A program made the translations under genes and the position numbers. A stretch of 64,000 nucleotides of DNA, taken from assembly GCF_900111375.1 (NCBI RefSeq), contig NZ_FOHB01000011.1:62001-126000 (forward strand). Direction: 5' to 3'. A model generated the notes under the pieces. The model was not told where the DNA came from, ran no database searches, and saw only the letters and a program-made list of their open reading frames with translations. This document shows positions 35,020-45,100 of this stretch, piece after piece (positions within the stretch are counted from its first letter, which is position 1; every line of letters begins with the position of its first letter). Source of the stretch: Pedococcus cremeus. GTDB lineage: Bacteria > Actinomycetota > Actinomycetes > Actinomycetales > Dermatophilaceae.

Positions 35020-35163
35020 TCAAGCCAGAGACCCGTGCGGGCCCGGGGGTGCCTCCACTTGACGGACCATGGCGAGGACCCCGTGATCCTCCTCGAGGAG
35101 GTGCTGGGTGACGGCGCGACCGAGGTAGCCGCTCGCCCCTATGGCGAGCACGCGGACACTCAC
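35020..35163 (-). pseudogene. Truncated NAD(P)-binding (atypical SDR/NmrA-like) N-terminus
   Basis: Forty-seven codons start at a GTG that overlaps the trxA stop (GTGA). They encode SVRVLAIGASGYLGRAVTQH, a clear Rossmann GxxGxxG motif, then LLEEDHGVLAMVRQ and a short unrelated tail before a stop. Full-length atypical SDRs are 200-300 residues, and no continuation was seen in the other frames downstream. The remnant is the last gene of the copper-linked leftward operon. It may be a decayed gene; a functional micro-protein is less likely. Confidence 0.6.
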
Positions 35164-35522
35164 CGTGCCGACCCCCTCGCCGAACGGCTGGCCAGGAACC
35201 CGGCCAGGTCGGCCTCGAGCGCGTACCGCGGCTTGGCGCCGGTGATGGTCATGACCACCTGGCCGTCGCGGTAGACGTTCATCGTGGGCATCCCGGTGAT
35301 GCCGTAGCGCGCTGCGGTGACGGGGTTCTCGTCGACGTTGAGCTTGACGACGCGCAGTGTCTCGGGGTTGTCGGCGGCAATGGCGGCGAGCACCGGTGCG
35401 ACCTGCAGGCACGGGCCGCACCACGGTGCCCAGAAGTCCACGAGGACGGGAATCTCGGACTGCAGCACCTCAGCCTCGAAGTCGGCGTCGGTGACGTGTT
35501 GGATCTGCTGGATGTCGGTCAT
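35160..35522 (-). CDS. trxA: Thioredoxin
   Basis: A 120-residue thioredoxin. The active site is VDFWAPWCGPCLQVAPVL, and the cis-proline loop is GITGMPTMNVYRDG. It reduces cytosolic disulfides with NADPH and thioredoxin reductase. The ATG starts MTDIQQIQHVTDADFEAEVL. It follows the copper chaperone gene by 67 bp in the leftward operon, which fits repair of thiols damaged by copper. Confidence 0.93.
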   Translation of the reverse strand: MTDIQQIQHVTDADFEAEVLQSEIPVLVDFWAPWCGPCLQVAPVLAAIAADNPETLRVVKLNVDENPVTAARYGITGMPTMNVYRDGQVVMTITGAKPRYALEADLAGFLASRSARGSAR

Positions 35523-35589
35523 GGTTGTCCTTCCAAGGGGTGGGTCGAGCCGCAGGCCCGGCGGCGATGGGCCGCCGGACCCGGGTGGC

Positions 35590-35799
35590 TCAGGCGTCGG
35601 CCAGGGAGTAGCCGGCCTCGGTGACGGCGGCTCGCACGGCGCTCTCGTCGACCGGGGTGTCGCTCGTGACGGTGACCGCTCCGCTGGCGAGGTCGACGTC
35701 GACGTCGGTGACGCCTGGGACCTGCTCGATCTCCTCGGTGACCGAGGCGACGCAGTGGCCGCAGGTCATGCCGGCGACGGTGTAGGTGGTCTGGCTCAT
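35590..35799 (-). CDS. copZ: Copper chaperone CopZ-like HMA protein
   Basis: A 69-residue heavy-metal-associated domain, complete as a stand-alone chaperone. The metal site is VAGMTCGHCVASVTEEIEQV (GMTCxxC, residues about 9-15). It would carry Cu(I) to CopA encoded 3 kb away. An AAGGAGG ribosome site precedes the ATG. It lies between the MFS pump and thioredoxin genes. Confidence 0.92.
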   Translation of the reverse strand: MSQTTYTVAGMTCGHCVASVTEEIEQVPGVTDVDVDLASGAVTVTSDTPVDESAVRAAVTEAGYSLADA

Positions 35800-35912
35800 G
35801 GTGTCCTCCTTCGGGACGGGGGGTGTCGGCGGCCCCGGTTGGATCCGCCGCGGCCACGGACGTGGCACGGTCGTGGGTTCCGGTGGTGCCGGTGGGGGAG
35901 GGTCTGGCGGCG

Positions 35913-37331
35913 TCAGCCGTGGACCGGCTCGGCGACCGGCTCAGGGGCAGGGGTGCGCAGCGTCGCGGCGGCGGCCAGGGCCCCGACCAGGGCGATGACG
36001 GCCGCGCCGACGAACGCCGCGGAGAAGCCGTCGGTGAGCGCCCGGGCGTCGCCGAGCTGTCCGGCGCCCGCCCCAGCCGCGATCGCGGTCATGGCGGCCA
36101 GGCCCAGGGCGGAGCCCACCTGGTAGCTGACGTTCACGATGCCGGAGGCCAGGCCGCCCTCCTCGGGCCGCGCCGAGCTGATCGCCGTGCCGAGCGAGGG
36201 GATGAAGGCCAGGCTCATGCCGAGGGCCGCCACGAGCGATGCGGGCAGCACATCGACCCAGAAGGACCCGTCGGGTCGGACGAAGGACAGCCAGCCGAGG
36301 CCGGCGGCCAGCAGCAGCATGCCGGCGACCACCATGGCCTTGGGCCCGAACGCGGCGATGGCCTTCGGGGCCAGCGCGACCATTCCGAGCATGATGAGGG
36401 CCGTCATCGGCAGCAGCGCGGCGCCGGAAGGGAACGCGCTGTAGCCGAGCACCTGCTGCAGGTAGAGGTTCAGGAAGAACCACATCGGGATCCAGGCGCC
36501 GCCGAGGAGCAGCTGGGCGAGGTTGGCCGCGCCCAGGTTCGGGGTGCGGAAGATGCCGAGCCGCACGAGCGGCTCACGACGCGAGAGCTGGATGACGAAG
36601 AAGCCGACCAGCAGCACCGCGGCGAGCGCCAGTGCGACCCAGGTCGACGTCGAGGCCCAGCCGACCTCGGGAGCCCGGACCACGGCATACACCGCGGTGC
36701 CGAGGCCGCCGGTCACGGTGAGGGCGCCGAGCAGGTCGATCGACCCGGAGCGGGCACCACCGGCCGGCAGCAGGGCGGGCGTTGCGAGCAGCACGAGCAC
36801 GGCGATCGGCACGTTGAGGTAGAACACCCAGGGCCAGGACAGGTACTCGGTGATGACGCCACCGAGGAAGACGCCCGCCGTGCCGCCCGCCGGCGCCGCG
36901 GCGCCGTAGAGCGCGAGCGCCTTGGTGAGCTCCTTGGGGTTTGCGCCGAACGTCATCATCAGCAGGGTCAGCGCGGAGGGCGCGATCAGCGCTGCGCCGG
37001 CGCCCTGGACCGCTCGGCCGGCGAGCTCGACCGCAGGAGTGCTGGCGACTGCGGCCACCACGGAGCCCGCCAGCAGGACGAGCCAGCCCGTGGTGAAGAT
37101 CCTGCGCGCGCCGAACAGGTCGGACAGGCGGCCGCCGAGGAGCAGCAGCCCGCCGAAGGCCACGACGTAGACGTTGAAGACCCAGGAGAGGTCTTCCTGG
37201 CTGAAGCCGAGGTCGGCCTGCATCTTGGGCAGGGCGACCCCGATGATCGAGGTGTCCATGATGACCATGAACTGAGCCGCGGCGATGAGGGCTAGGCCCT
37301 TCCAGCGCCGCGACGCGATGGTGGTGCTCAT
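35913..37331 (-). CDS. MFS drug/metabolite exporter (DHA2/EmrB-type)
   Basis: The 472-residue protein has 12-14 hydrophobic segments and the DHA2-type N-terminus: IAAAQFMVIMDTSIIGVALP (motif D1) and WVFNVYVVAFGGLLLLGGRL with SDLFGARR (motif A). GAGAALIAPSALTLLM and GGTAGVFLGGVITEYLSWPW (motif C) follow. It probably exports a drug or small metabolite by proton antiport; the link to metals comes only from its operon. It lies between the CDGSH gene and copZ. Confidence 0.9.
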   Translation of the reverse strand: MSTTIASRRWKGLALIAAAQFMVIMDTSIIGVALPKMQADLGFSQEDLSWVFNVYVVAFGGLLLLGGRLSDLFGARRIFTTGWLVLLAGSVVAAVASTPAVELAGRAVQGAGAALIAPSALTLLMMTFGANPKELTKALALYGAAAPAGGTAGVFLGGVITEYLSWPWVFYLNVPIAVLVLLATPALLPAGGARSGSIDLLGALTVTGGLGTAVYAVVRAPEVGWASTSTWVALALAAVLLVGFFVIQLSRREPLVRLGIFRTPNLGAANLAQLLLGGAWIPMWFFLNLYLQQVLGYSAFPSGAALLPMTALIMLGMVALAPKAIAAFGPKAMVVAGMLLLAAGLGWLSFVRPDGSFWVDVLPASLVAALGMSLAFIPSLGTAISSARPEEGGLASGIVNVSYQVGSALGLAAMTAIAAGAGAGQLGDARALTDGFSAAFVGAAVIALVGALAAAATLRTPAPEPVAEPVHG

Positions 37332-37392
37332 TTCTCTCTCCTTGTCGGCATGGGTGCCGGGTGTCGGATCTGGGTGGATGGTGGTGGTCGGA

Positions 37393-37647
37393 TCAGCTCG
37401 TCGAGCCGGCCCGCTCGGAGGCGCTGAACTGCGTGCGGACGTGGGAGCCGTCGCAGAACGGCTTGCTGGCTGACTGCCCGCAGCGGCAGAGGAAGACCGT
37501 CCGCCGGGTCTGGTACGCGTTGCCGTCGTGGTCGACGAGCTCGACGTCGCCCTTGACCTGGAGCGGCCCGTTCTCCACGACGGTGATGCGAGTCGCGGCG
37601 GGGGTGGCCGGTCCTGCGGCCTCGGAGGCGGTCTCCTGGGTGCTCAT
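37393..37647 (-). CDS. CDGSH iron-sulfur domain protein
   Basis: The 84-residue protein has the complete CDGSH signature CRCGQSASKPFCDGSH near residue 60, which binds a redox-active, pH-labile [2Fe-2S] cluster through three cysteines and one histidine. The N-terminal 18 residues are Ala/Thr-rich and probably disordered. Actinobacterial CDGSH proteins are small cytosolic electron or cluster carriers. It is the first gene of the leftward arm of the copper island and has a GAGGAG ribosome site. Confidence 0.9.
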   Translation of the reverse strand: MSTQETASEAAGPATPAATRITVVENGPLQVKGDVELVDHDGNAYQTRRTVFLCRCGQSASKPFCDGSHVRTQFSASERAGSTS

Positions 37648-37677
37648 GGTTCTCCTCGAGCGGTTGCGGTTCTCTGA

Positions 37678-37692
37678 TACCCCACCGGGGTA
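37678..37692. promoter_or_regulatory. CsoR-like operator (site 1)
   Basis: TACCCC and GGGGTA arms surround ACC, the G-tract-type palindrome bound by copper-sensing CsoR repressors. It lies 31 bp upstream of the CDGSH start. No csoR gene is in this window. Confidence 0.55.
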
Positions 37693-37816
37693 GCCGTCTC
37701 CAAGTCTGGAACCCAAGAGTTGTCGACCGCTGTCCAAGCGCTGTCCATCCCCTTGCACAGCGGTGTTTTGGCGCCGTGGAGGTCTCGCGATGCCTTGTTG
37801 ACGGCAAAACGGCGGC

Positions 37817-37833
37817 ATACGGTACGGGGGTAT
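37817..37833. promoter_or_regulatory. CsoR-like operator (site 2, imperfect)
   Basis: A 17-bp ATAC...GTAT pseudopalindrome contains GGGGGTAT, a good half site matching site 1, and one poor half. It lies about 70 bp before the secreted His-rich gene and overlaps a likely -10 region. Confidence 0.4.
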
Positions 37834-37904
37834 CTGGTTGAGAACGTCGCCTGAGCCGCCCCTGACAGGGCACCGGCCCCCACCCCCAACCCAGGAGGAA
37901 AGCC

Positions 37905-38957
37905 ATGAAGCCCGTGACCACCATCGGCCTCTTCGCGGTCGCGCTGTCGGCCGTCTTCACCGGCGGAGCCGCCGCCGGCAAGGCCGTCGGACCGATCGGC
38001 GAACCGGTCAGTGACCACTCCGGCGGCCCTGGTGCCAGCCACGGTGGCTCCGACCACGCTGCATCCGGCGGCACCGGCCATGCCCAGCCCGGTGCGACCA
38101 GCCCCTCGGACCGCCTGCCGGGGGGCCTCATGGTGTCCGCGGCCGGCTACACCCTGCAGCTGGACGCCGACCGGGTGACCGCCTCACCCACGGCGAGGCT
38201 GTCGTTCACGGTGCTGCGCCCGGACGGGTCGCCGCTGCGCGACTACACCCCGGCCCACGGCAAAGACCTGCACCTCATCGTGGTGCGCCGTGACCTGAGT
38301 GGATACCAGCACCTGCACCCGGTGCGTGACCGGGCCGGGCGGTGGACCAGCCCGGTGAACCTTGCAGTGCCCGGTACCTACCGCGTCTTCGCCGACTTCG
38401 TGCCGGCCGCGGGTGACCCGGTGACGCTGGGAGCCGACCTCGCAGTGCCCGGGGACTACCAGCCGAGCGCGCTCCCCCCGGTGACGGACACGGCGACCGT
38501 GGGCGACTACACCGTGCAGCTGAGCGGCCGGCTGACGCCGGGCCAGGAGTCGCCGGTGGTGCTCGCGGTGCTCCAAGGTGGCAGGCCGGTGAAGGACCTC
38601 GAGCCCTACCTGGGCGCCTATGGGCACCTGGTGGCGCTGCGGGCCGGTGACCTCGCCTACCTCCATGTGCACCCCGGCGGCCACCCCGGCAACGGTGCGA
38701 CCATGCCGGGCCCGCGCGTCGACTTCACCGCCGCCGTGCCGAGCGGCGGCGCGTACCGCCTCTACTTCGACTTCAAGCACGAGGGCGTCGTCCGCACAGC
38801 GGAGTTCACCGTGCGCGCCGACGCGGCCGGCGAGTCGGCCACGGCCGGCGGCACCGACCGTCCCGGCGCCACGAGGACCCCCAGCACGGGGGTGTCGCCC
38901 GCCCCCAGCAGCCCCTCTGCCGCGACCGGCCACGACGCCGCGCCGCACACCCACTGA
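37905..38957 (+). CDS. Secreted His-rich protein of the copper island, with internal duplication
   Basis: The 350-residue protein has an N-terminal membrane or signal segment (MKPVTTIGLFAVALSAVFTG). A His/Gly/Ser-rich stretch (about 42-62) follows, and then two similar beta-sandwich units. Unit 1 contains DLHLIVVRRDLSGYQHLHPV and GTYRVFADFVPA; unit 2 contains GHLVALRAGDLAYLHVHPGG and GAYRLYFDFKHEG. The matched HxHP motifs are candidate metal sites. The tail is Thr/Ser/Pro-rich and ends HDAAPHTH. I know of no characterised function; its place directly ahead of copA suggests extracytoplasmic copper binding. An AGGAGG ribosome site precedes the ATG. Confidence 0.75.
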   Translation: MKPVTTIGLFAVALSAVFTGGAAAGKAVGPIGEPVSDHSGGPGASHGGSDHAASGGTGHAQPGATSPSDRLPGGLMVSAAGYTLQLDADRVTASPTARLSFTVLRPDGSPLRDYTPAHGKDLHLIVVRRDLSGYQHLHPVRDRAGRWTSPVNLAVPGTYRVFADFVPAAGDPVTLGADLAVPGDYQPSALPPVTDTATVGDYTVQLSGRLTPGQESPVVLAVLQGGRPVKDLEPYLGAYGHLVALRAGDLAYLHVHPGGHPGNGATMPGPRVDFTAAVPSGGAYRLYFDFKHEGVVRTAEFTVRADAAGESATAGGTDRPGATRTPSTGVSPAPSSPSAATGHDAAPHTH

Positions 38958-38984
38958 ACCGCCTCGTCGAGAAAGGAACACGCC

Positions 38985-41258
38985 ATGAGCACCAACCAGG
39001 AAACGGCCGACGTCAGCACCGGTGGCCCTCCGGTCGAGCTGGTGATCGGAGGTATGACCTGTGCCTCGTGCGCCTCGCGGGTGGAGCGCCGGCTGAACAA
39101 GCTCGAGGGCGTCAGCGCGACCGTCAACTACGCCACCGAGAAGGCGCGCGTCATAGCGGGTCCGGGCGTGAGCACCGAGGACCTGATCGGTGCGGTCGAA
39201 CAGGCGGGCTACACCGCGCAGCTGCCCGAGCGGCCGCGTGAGGACGGCACCGTGGGGCCGCGAGAGGACGACGACCCGGTGCGCCCGCTGCGGCAGCGCT
39301 TGGTGGTGTCCGTCCTGCTGTCGCTGCCGGTGGTCGTGCTGGCGATGGTGCCCGCCTTGCAGTTCACCCACTGGCAGTGGCTCTCATTGGCCCTCGCCGG
39401 GCCGGTCGTGGTGTGGGGCGCGTGGCCGTTCCACCGGGCGGCGTGGGTGAACCTGCGGCACGGTGCCGCCACCATGGACACCCTCGTCTCGGTGGGAACC
39501 CTCGCGGCGTTCGGCTGGTCGCTGTACGCCCTGTTCCTCGGCGACGCCGGAACCCCCGGGATGACGCACCCGTTCGAGCTGGCGATCCGCCGCACCGACG
39601 GCTCGGCCAACATCTACCTGGAGGCCGCCGCGGGCGTGACCAGCTTCATCCTGGCCGGGAGGTACTTCGAGGCCCGCTCCAAGCGGCGTGCCGGGGCGAC
39701 CCTGCGGGCGCTGCTCGAGCTCGGTGCCAAGGACGTCGCGGTGGTCCGCGGCGGGGTCGAGACGCGGATCCCGGTCGACCAGCTGGAGGTGGGCGACACC
39801 TTCGTGGTCCGTCCCGGTGAGAAGGTCGCCACCGACGGCACGGTCGTGGAGGGCGCGTCCGCGGTCGACAACTCCATGCTGACCGGCGAGTCCGTCCCGG
39901 CCGAGGTCGGCCCGGGCGACCCCGTGGTCGGTGCCACGGTCAATGCCGGCGGCCGGCTGCTGGTCGCAGCGACCCGGGTCGGCACCGACACCCAGCTGGC
40001 CCAGATGGCGCGAATGGTGGAGGACGCCCAGAACGGCAAGGCCGCCGCCCAGCGGCTCGCTGACCGCATCTCCGGAGTCTTCGTCCCGGTCGTGATCGCC
40101 CTGTCTCTCGCCACGTTGGGGTTCTGGATCGGCGCCGGCAGCGGGCCGTCCGCGGCCTTCACCGCCGCGGTGGCAGTGCTCATCATCGCCTGCCCGTGCG
40201 CCCTCGGGCTGGCCACGCCGACGGCCCTCATGGTCGGCACGGGTCGCGGCGCCCAGCTCGGCATCCTCATCAAGGGTCCCGAGGTCCTGGAGTCGACCCG
40301 CCGCGTCGACACCGTGGTTCTCGACAAGACCGGCACCGTCACTACCGGGCGGATGACGCTGGTCGACGTGCACGTCACCGAAGGCGAGGACGTCGACGAG
40401 GTGCTGCGGCTCGCCGGGGCGCTGGAGGACCACTCGGAGCACCCCATCGCCCAGGCGGTCGCCAAGGGCGCCACGGAGAGGGTCGGCACGCTGCCGTCAC
40501 CGGAGGACTTCGCCAACGTCGAGGGCCTCGGGGTGCAGGGCATCGTCGACGGGCACGCCCTGCTGGTCGGCCGTGCGCGGCTGCTCGACCAGTGGGCCCA
40601 GCACCTGCCACCGGACCTCGAGGCCGCCATGGCAGCGGCCGAGTCGGCCGGCCAGACTGCGGTCGCGGTGGGCTGGGACGGCAGGGCGCGCGGTGTGCTC
40701 GCCGTCGCTGACGCCGTCAAGCCCACCTCCAAGGCAGCCATCGACCAGCTGAAGGCGCTCGGCCTCACTCCCGTGCTCCTCACCGGTGACAACCACACGG
40801 TGGCCCGTGCGGTCGCCAGGGAGGTCGGCATCGAGCAGGTGGTCGCCGAGGTGCTGCCCGCCGACAAGGTCGCCGTCGTCAAGGACCTGCAGGCCCAGGG
40901 CAAGGTCGTGGCCATGGTCGGCGACGGGGTCAACGACGCCGCTGCCCTCGCCCAGGCCGACCTCGGCCTGTCGATGGGCACCGGTACCGATGTCGCCATC
41001 GAGGCCAGCGACCTCACCCTGGTCACCGGCGACCTGAGGGCCGCGGGCGACGCCATCCGCCTTGCGCGGCGGACGCTGGGCACCATCCGCGGCAACCTGT
41101 TCTGGGCGTTCGCCTACAACGTGGCCGCGCTGCCCCTGGCGGCGGCCGGGCTGCTGAACCCCATGATCGCGGGGGCCGCCATGGCCTTCTCGTCGGTCTT
41201 CGTGGTCTCCAACAGCCTGCGGCTGCGTGGCTTACGCTCCAGCGTGGCGGACCGGTGA
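38985..41258 (+). CDS. copA: Copper-exporting P1B-type ATPase CopA
   Basis: The 757-residue ATPase pumps Cu(I) out of the cytoplasm. It has one N-terminal HMA domain ([15 protein letters not shown], about residue 21), eight membrane helices, the actuator TGESVPAE, and the transmembrane metal motif [13 protein letters not shown] (CPC, about residue 402). The phosphorylation site is DKTGTVTTG (445), the nucleotide-domain His-Pro is SEHPIAQAV, and the hinge is [11 protein letters not shown] (645). All residues needed for activity are present. The gene is 27 bp after the secreted His-rich gene and overlaps the next start (GTGA). Confidence 0.96.
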   Translation: MSTNQETADVSTGGPPVELVIGGMTCASCASRVERRLNKLEGVSATVNYATEKARVIAGPGVSTEDLIGAVEQAGYTAQLPERPREDGTVGPREDDDPVRPLRQRLVVSVLLSLPVVVLAMVPALQFTHWQWLSLALAGPVVVWGAWPFHRAAWVNLRHGAATMDTLVSVGTLAAFGWSLYALFLGDAGTPGMTHPFELAIRRTDGSANIYLEAAAGVTSFILAGRYFEARSKRRAGATLRALLELGAKDVAVVRGGVETRIPVDQLEVGDTFVVRPGEKVATDGTVVEGASAVDNSMLTGESVPAEVGPGDPVVGATVNAGGRLLVAATRVGTDTQLAQMARMVEDAQNGKAAAQRLADRISGVFVPVVIALSLATLGFWIGAGSGPSAAFTAAVAVLIIACPCALGLATPTALMVGTGRGAQLGILIKGPEVLESTRRVDTVVLDKTGTVTTGRMTLVDVHVTEGEDVDEVLRLAGALEDHSEHPIAQAVAKGATERVGTLPSPEDFANVEGLGVQGIVDGHALLVGRARLLDQWAQHLPPDLEAAMAAAESAGQTAVAVGWDGRARGVLAVADAVKPTSKAAIDQLKALGLTPVLLTGDNHTVARAVAREVGIEQVVAEVLPADKVAVVKDLQAQGKVVAMVGDGVNDAAALAQADLGLSMGTGTDVAIEASDLTLVTGDLRAAGDAIRLARRTLGTIRGNLFWAFAYNVAALPLAAAGLLNPMIAGAAMAFSSVFVVSNSLRLRGLRSSVADR

Positions 41259-41725
41259 GGACGTTCGAGGTTCGCCCCGGTGAGGTGCCGGCCGTGACCG
41301 GCCCCACCGGGGCGGCGCAGGTCGTGGCGGCCTTCCTGGGCCGTGTCCGGGTGACCGGCGACCCGGACGCAGCGCGCGAGCTGATGGCGCCGACCGTCGT
41401 GGCGCACCAGGTCGTCGCCGAGGGCGCGCACCAGGTGGTGCGCACGCCGGAGGAGTATGCCGCGCACGTGCGCGACATGCTCCGCACCTTCGGCCCGTTC
41501 CGCTACACCGTCACCGAGCTCCTCGGGGAGGCTGACCACGTCTACGTGCGCTGGCGCCAGGAGGGCCACCACGTCGGTGAGTTCGACGGCCGTGCCCCGA
41601 CCGGGGCGCCGCTGGTCGAGGTGGGCTCGGCGGTCTACCGCGTCGCCGCCGGACGCATCGTGGAGTACTGGGTCCAGCTCGACCGGCTCGGTCTCTCCCG
41701 TCAGCTGGATGTCGGCGGACAGTGA
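41255..41725 (+). CDS. SnoaL-like (NTF2-fold) protein
   Basis: The 156-residue protein has the SnoaL/ester-cyclase-type NTF2 fold: [40 protein letters not shown], the aromatic [20 protein letters not shown], and a C-terminal [20 protein letters not shown]. No catalytic role can be assigned. GTG 41255 overlaps the copA stop, so it is co-translated with copA; why an NTF2-like protein should be coupled to a copper pump is unclear. Confidence 0.82.
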   Translation: MRTFEVRPGEVPAVTGPTGAAQVVAAFLGRVRVTGDPDAARELMAPTVVAHQVVAEGAHQVVRTPEEYAAHVRDMLRTFGPFRYTVTELLGEADHVYVRWRQEGHHVGEFDGRAPTGAPLVEVGSAVYRVAAGRIVEYWVQLDRLGLSRQLDVGGQ

Positions 41726-41789
41726 TCCGACAGGGCGGCAGAGGAGGATGGGTCGAGCGCGAGCAACAGGTGAGCGGAGGAGGAGGCCG

Positions 41790-42023
41790 ATGGGCCACGA
41801 GATCACGCTGCTGGTCGACGGCATGGGCTGTCGCAGGTGCGTGCGAGAGGTGTCGCGCTGGTTGCGTGACGTCCCCGGCGTGACGACTGTCGAGGCCGAC
41901 GCGCACACCTCTCGGGTCCGGCTGACGGGCACCATGCGCCTGGGTGACGTCCTCGACGTCTTCACCGGCACGGCATACACCCCCCGTCCCGGTGCCGCAC
42001 CCGGCGCCACCGTCGGTCGGTGA
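41790..42023 (+). CDS. Second HMA-domain small protein (GMGCxxC variant)
   Basis: A 77-residue HMA-like protein: EITLLVDGMGCRRCVREVSR then a beta strand VTTVEADAHTSRVRLTG. The metal loop reads GMGCRRC, not the usual GMTCxxC; both cysteines are kept, but the added arginines may alter metal or partner choice. A GGAGGAGGAGG ribosome site precedes the ATG. It follows copA by two genes and may be a second chaperone or a regulator of the pump. Confidence 0.82.
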   Translation: MGHEITLLVDGMGCRRCVREVSRWLRDVPGVTTVEADAHTSRVRLTGTMRLGDVLDVFTGTAYTPRPGAAPGATVGR

Positions 42024-42102
42024 GGGTGCTGCCCGCGTCGGCGGCTCGGTGCGCCTGCAGGCGACGAGCGGGTCGTTGCCGGCCCGCGCACCGTCCGGCA
42101 CC

Positions 42103-45100
42103 ATGACCCTGTCGAAGGGTGGTACCGCGGTGGACGACGTGCGCTACCTGCTGCTGGGGCCCATGGAGGTCCTCGTCGACGGCGAGCCGGCCCGGCTCCC
42201 CGGCCCCGCCGAACGGGCGCTCCTGGCCCAGCTGCTGCTCGTGCCCGGGCGCACCGTGCCGGCCACGGCGCTGGTCGACCGCCTGTGGTCGGGCTCGTCA
42301 CTGCCGGTGGACCCCGTCAACGCCCTGCAGATCCGGGTGTCCAAGCTGCGGCGGGCGCTCGCGGTGAGCGGGCTGCGGGACCTGGTCGTGCGACACGGCA
42401 CCGGGTACCGGGTAGACGTGGACCCCGAGAGCGTCGACGCGGTCGCCTTCGCGGCCAGGGTCGGCAGCGCCCGCGCCGGCGCCGCCGGGGTGCTTCATCC
42501 CGGCGAAGAGCACCTGGCGCGCTACGACGAGGCACTGGCGCTGTGGCGAGGACAGCCGTTGAGCGACTTCGCGAACGAGCCGTGGGCGACCGTGGAGGCG
42601 GGCCGGCTGAGGGAGCTGCACCTGGCGGCCCTCACCGAGCGGGCGCAGGTCGCCCTGGGCCTCGGCCGGCCTCTGGAGGCCGTCGCCGACCTCGAGCCGC
42701 TCGTGGCCACAGACCCCACGCTGGAGTCGCTGGCCGGCCTGCTGATGGTGGCGCTGTACCGCGCCGATCGACAGGCCGACGCCCTCGAGGTCTACCGGCG
42801 GACGCGCAAGGTACTGGACGACTCGCTCGGGCTGGAGCCGTCCGTGACCCTGCGGTCGCTGCACGAGCGGGTCCTGCGCCAGGACCCGTCGCTGGGGGAG
42901 CCGGCCGACCTCGCTGCGCCCTCGGTCGCCGCCGCCAGGCTGCGACCGCCCGAGGAGGCCTGGCTGTCGGCGAGCAGCCTGCCCACGGTGGCCCGCCCCC
43001 TCGTCGGACGCGACGAGCAGCTCGATGTCCTCACCGAGCTCGTCGGCGAGACCCGCCTGTTGACGCTGGTCGGTCCCGGTGGAGCGGGGAAGACCTCTCT
43101 CGCGCTCTCCGTGGCAGCGCGCGCGTCGGACCGGTTCCCCGACGGGGTGTACGGGGTGCGGCTGGCCTCGGTGGGCTCCGCCGACCAGGTGCCGTGGGCG
43201 GTGGCCGAGGCCGTGGGGGTGCCGTTGGACGGCGCGGCCGCCGACCACGACGTCCGGAGCCGGCTGTCCGCCTTCCTCGCTGGGCGGCGGTCTCTGCTGC
43301 TCCTCGACAACTGCGAGCACGTCGTCGACGCTGCCGCCGCCGTGGTCGATGAGGTCCTGGGCCGCTGCCCCCACGTGACCGTGCTCGCGACGAGCCGCGA
43401 GGCCCTCGCAGTGCCCGAGGAGGTCCAGGTCACCGTCGGGCCGCTCGAGACGCCACCGGTCGACGTGTCCCCAGCAGAGGTCCTGACCTACCCGGCGGCC
43501 CAGCTCTTCGCCGAGCGGGCGCGCGCGCTGGCGCCGACGGCGGTGTCGTCCGACGGTGACCTCGCCGCCGTGGCGACGATCGCTCGGGCCCTGGACGGCA
43601 TGCCCCTGGCACTGGAGCTGGCCGCCGCACGCGTCACCACGCTGTCACCCTCGGAGATCGCCGCCCGGCTCGTCCACCGGTTCGCGCTGCTCACGTCGGG
43701 CAACCGGACCGCGGAGGCGCGGCAACGGACGCTGCGGGCTGCCGTGGACTGGAGCTACGACCTGCTCACCCTGCAGGAACGCCAAGTCTTCGACCGGCTC
43801 GCCGTCTTCCACGGTGGTTGGACGCTGGAGGCCGCAGAGGCCGTGCTGGGTGGCGAGGCGCTGCGGGTGGGTGAGGTGCTCGACGTCGTCGGTCGGCTGG
43901 TGCAGCGGTCGATGATCGTGGTCGAGCGTGGGGTGGCCACGCGCTACCGGATGCTCGAGACCCTGCGCGAGTATGCCGCCGAGCGGCTGGACGCTGCTGG
44001 CGACGCCGCCGCGCTTGCGCGCCGGCACGCCCGGTACTACCAGCAGGTGGCCGCCGAGTGCGAGCTGTTGCTGCGCCGTGGTGGGCAGCGTGAGGCGCTA
44101 CGGGTGCTGCGGGAGGAGCAGCCGAACATCCGCGCCGCGCTGGCGTGGTGGGGTGCGAAGGCCGGTGACCACGACGCAGCGCTGGAGCTGGCGGGCTCGC
44201 TGGGGCTGTTCTGGCACCTGGGCCGGCACCTCGAGGGACGTGAGGTGCTGCGGCGACTGCTGGCCACACCGACCGGCTCGCCGGCGGCGAGGGCGCGTGC
44301 CCTGCAGGCGCTCTCGCTCGTGGAGCGGCCCCGAGCCTGCCTTGTCCACCCCAGCCCGGAGTGCGCCGCTGCTGCCGCCGAGAGCCTTGCGGTCTTCGAA
44401 GAGGCCGGTGATGCCTCGCGCGCAGCGTTGTCGAAGGTGCTGCTCGCCGTCGAAGCCGTGGCCGGCGCGGACGGAGGGCGCCACGAGGCGTTGCTCGACG
44501 AGGCCGCTGCACAGTTCGCCGCCGACCGGGACGCCTGGGGTGCGGCGGTCATCGGCTTCGTCCGCATGGAGATCGCCCTCAAGAGGGGTGACGAGGAGGC
44601 CGTGCGTCTGGGGCGCGCGACGGCAGCGGCGTTCCGCCAGCTCAACGACCCATGGGGGCTCTCGGCCACGCTCTACCACCTCGGCTGGGGGCTGCGGCAG
44701 TACGGCCGCCACGAGGACGCGGCACGGGTGTTGGAGGAAGCCATCGACGTGGCAGCCTCCGCCAGCCTGTGGAACACGGTGCAGTGGGCCCTGGCCGACC
44801 TGGGCGTCACGCAGCTCGATCTGGGGCACCCCGAGGAGGCCCGCAGCCTGTTCCAGCGCGCGGCGGATGCTTCCCGGCACGTCGGTGACGGCGCGGGTTC
44901 CGTCCTCGCCGACTACGGAACGGGGCTGTTGGCGCAGCTCTCGGGAGACTGGCAGCAGGCGCGGACCCACTTCGGAGCCGCAGTCGCCGGGTTCACCGAG
45001 CTGCGAACGCCCGTCATGCGAGGGCTGGCCCTTGCCCAGCTCGCCCGTTGTGACGAGGCCGTCGGCGCAGCAACGCTCGCTCTCGACGGCTACGAGCAGG

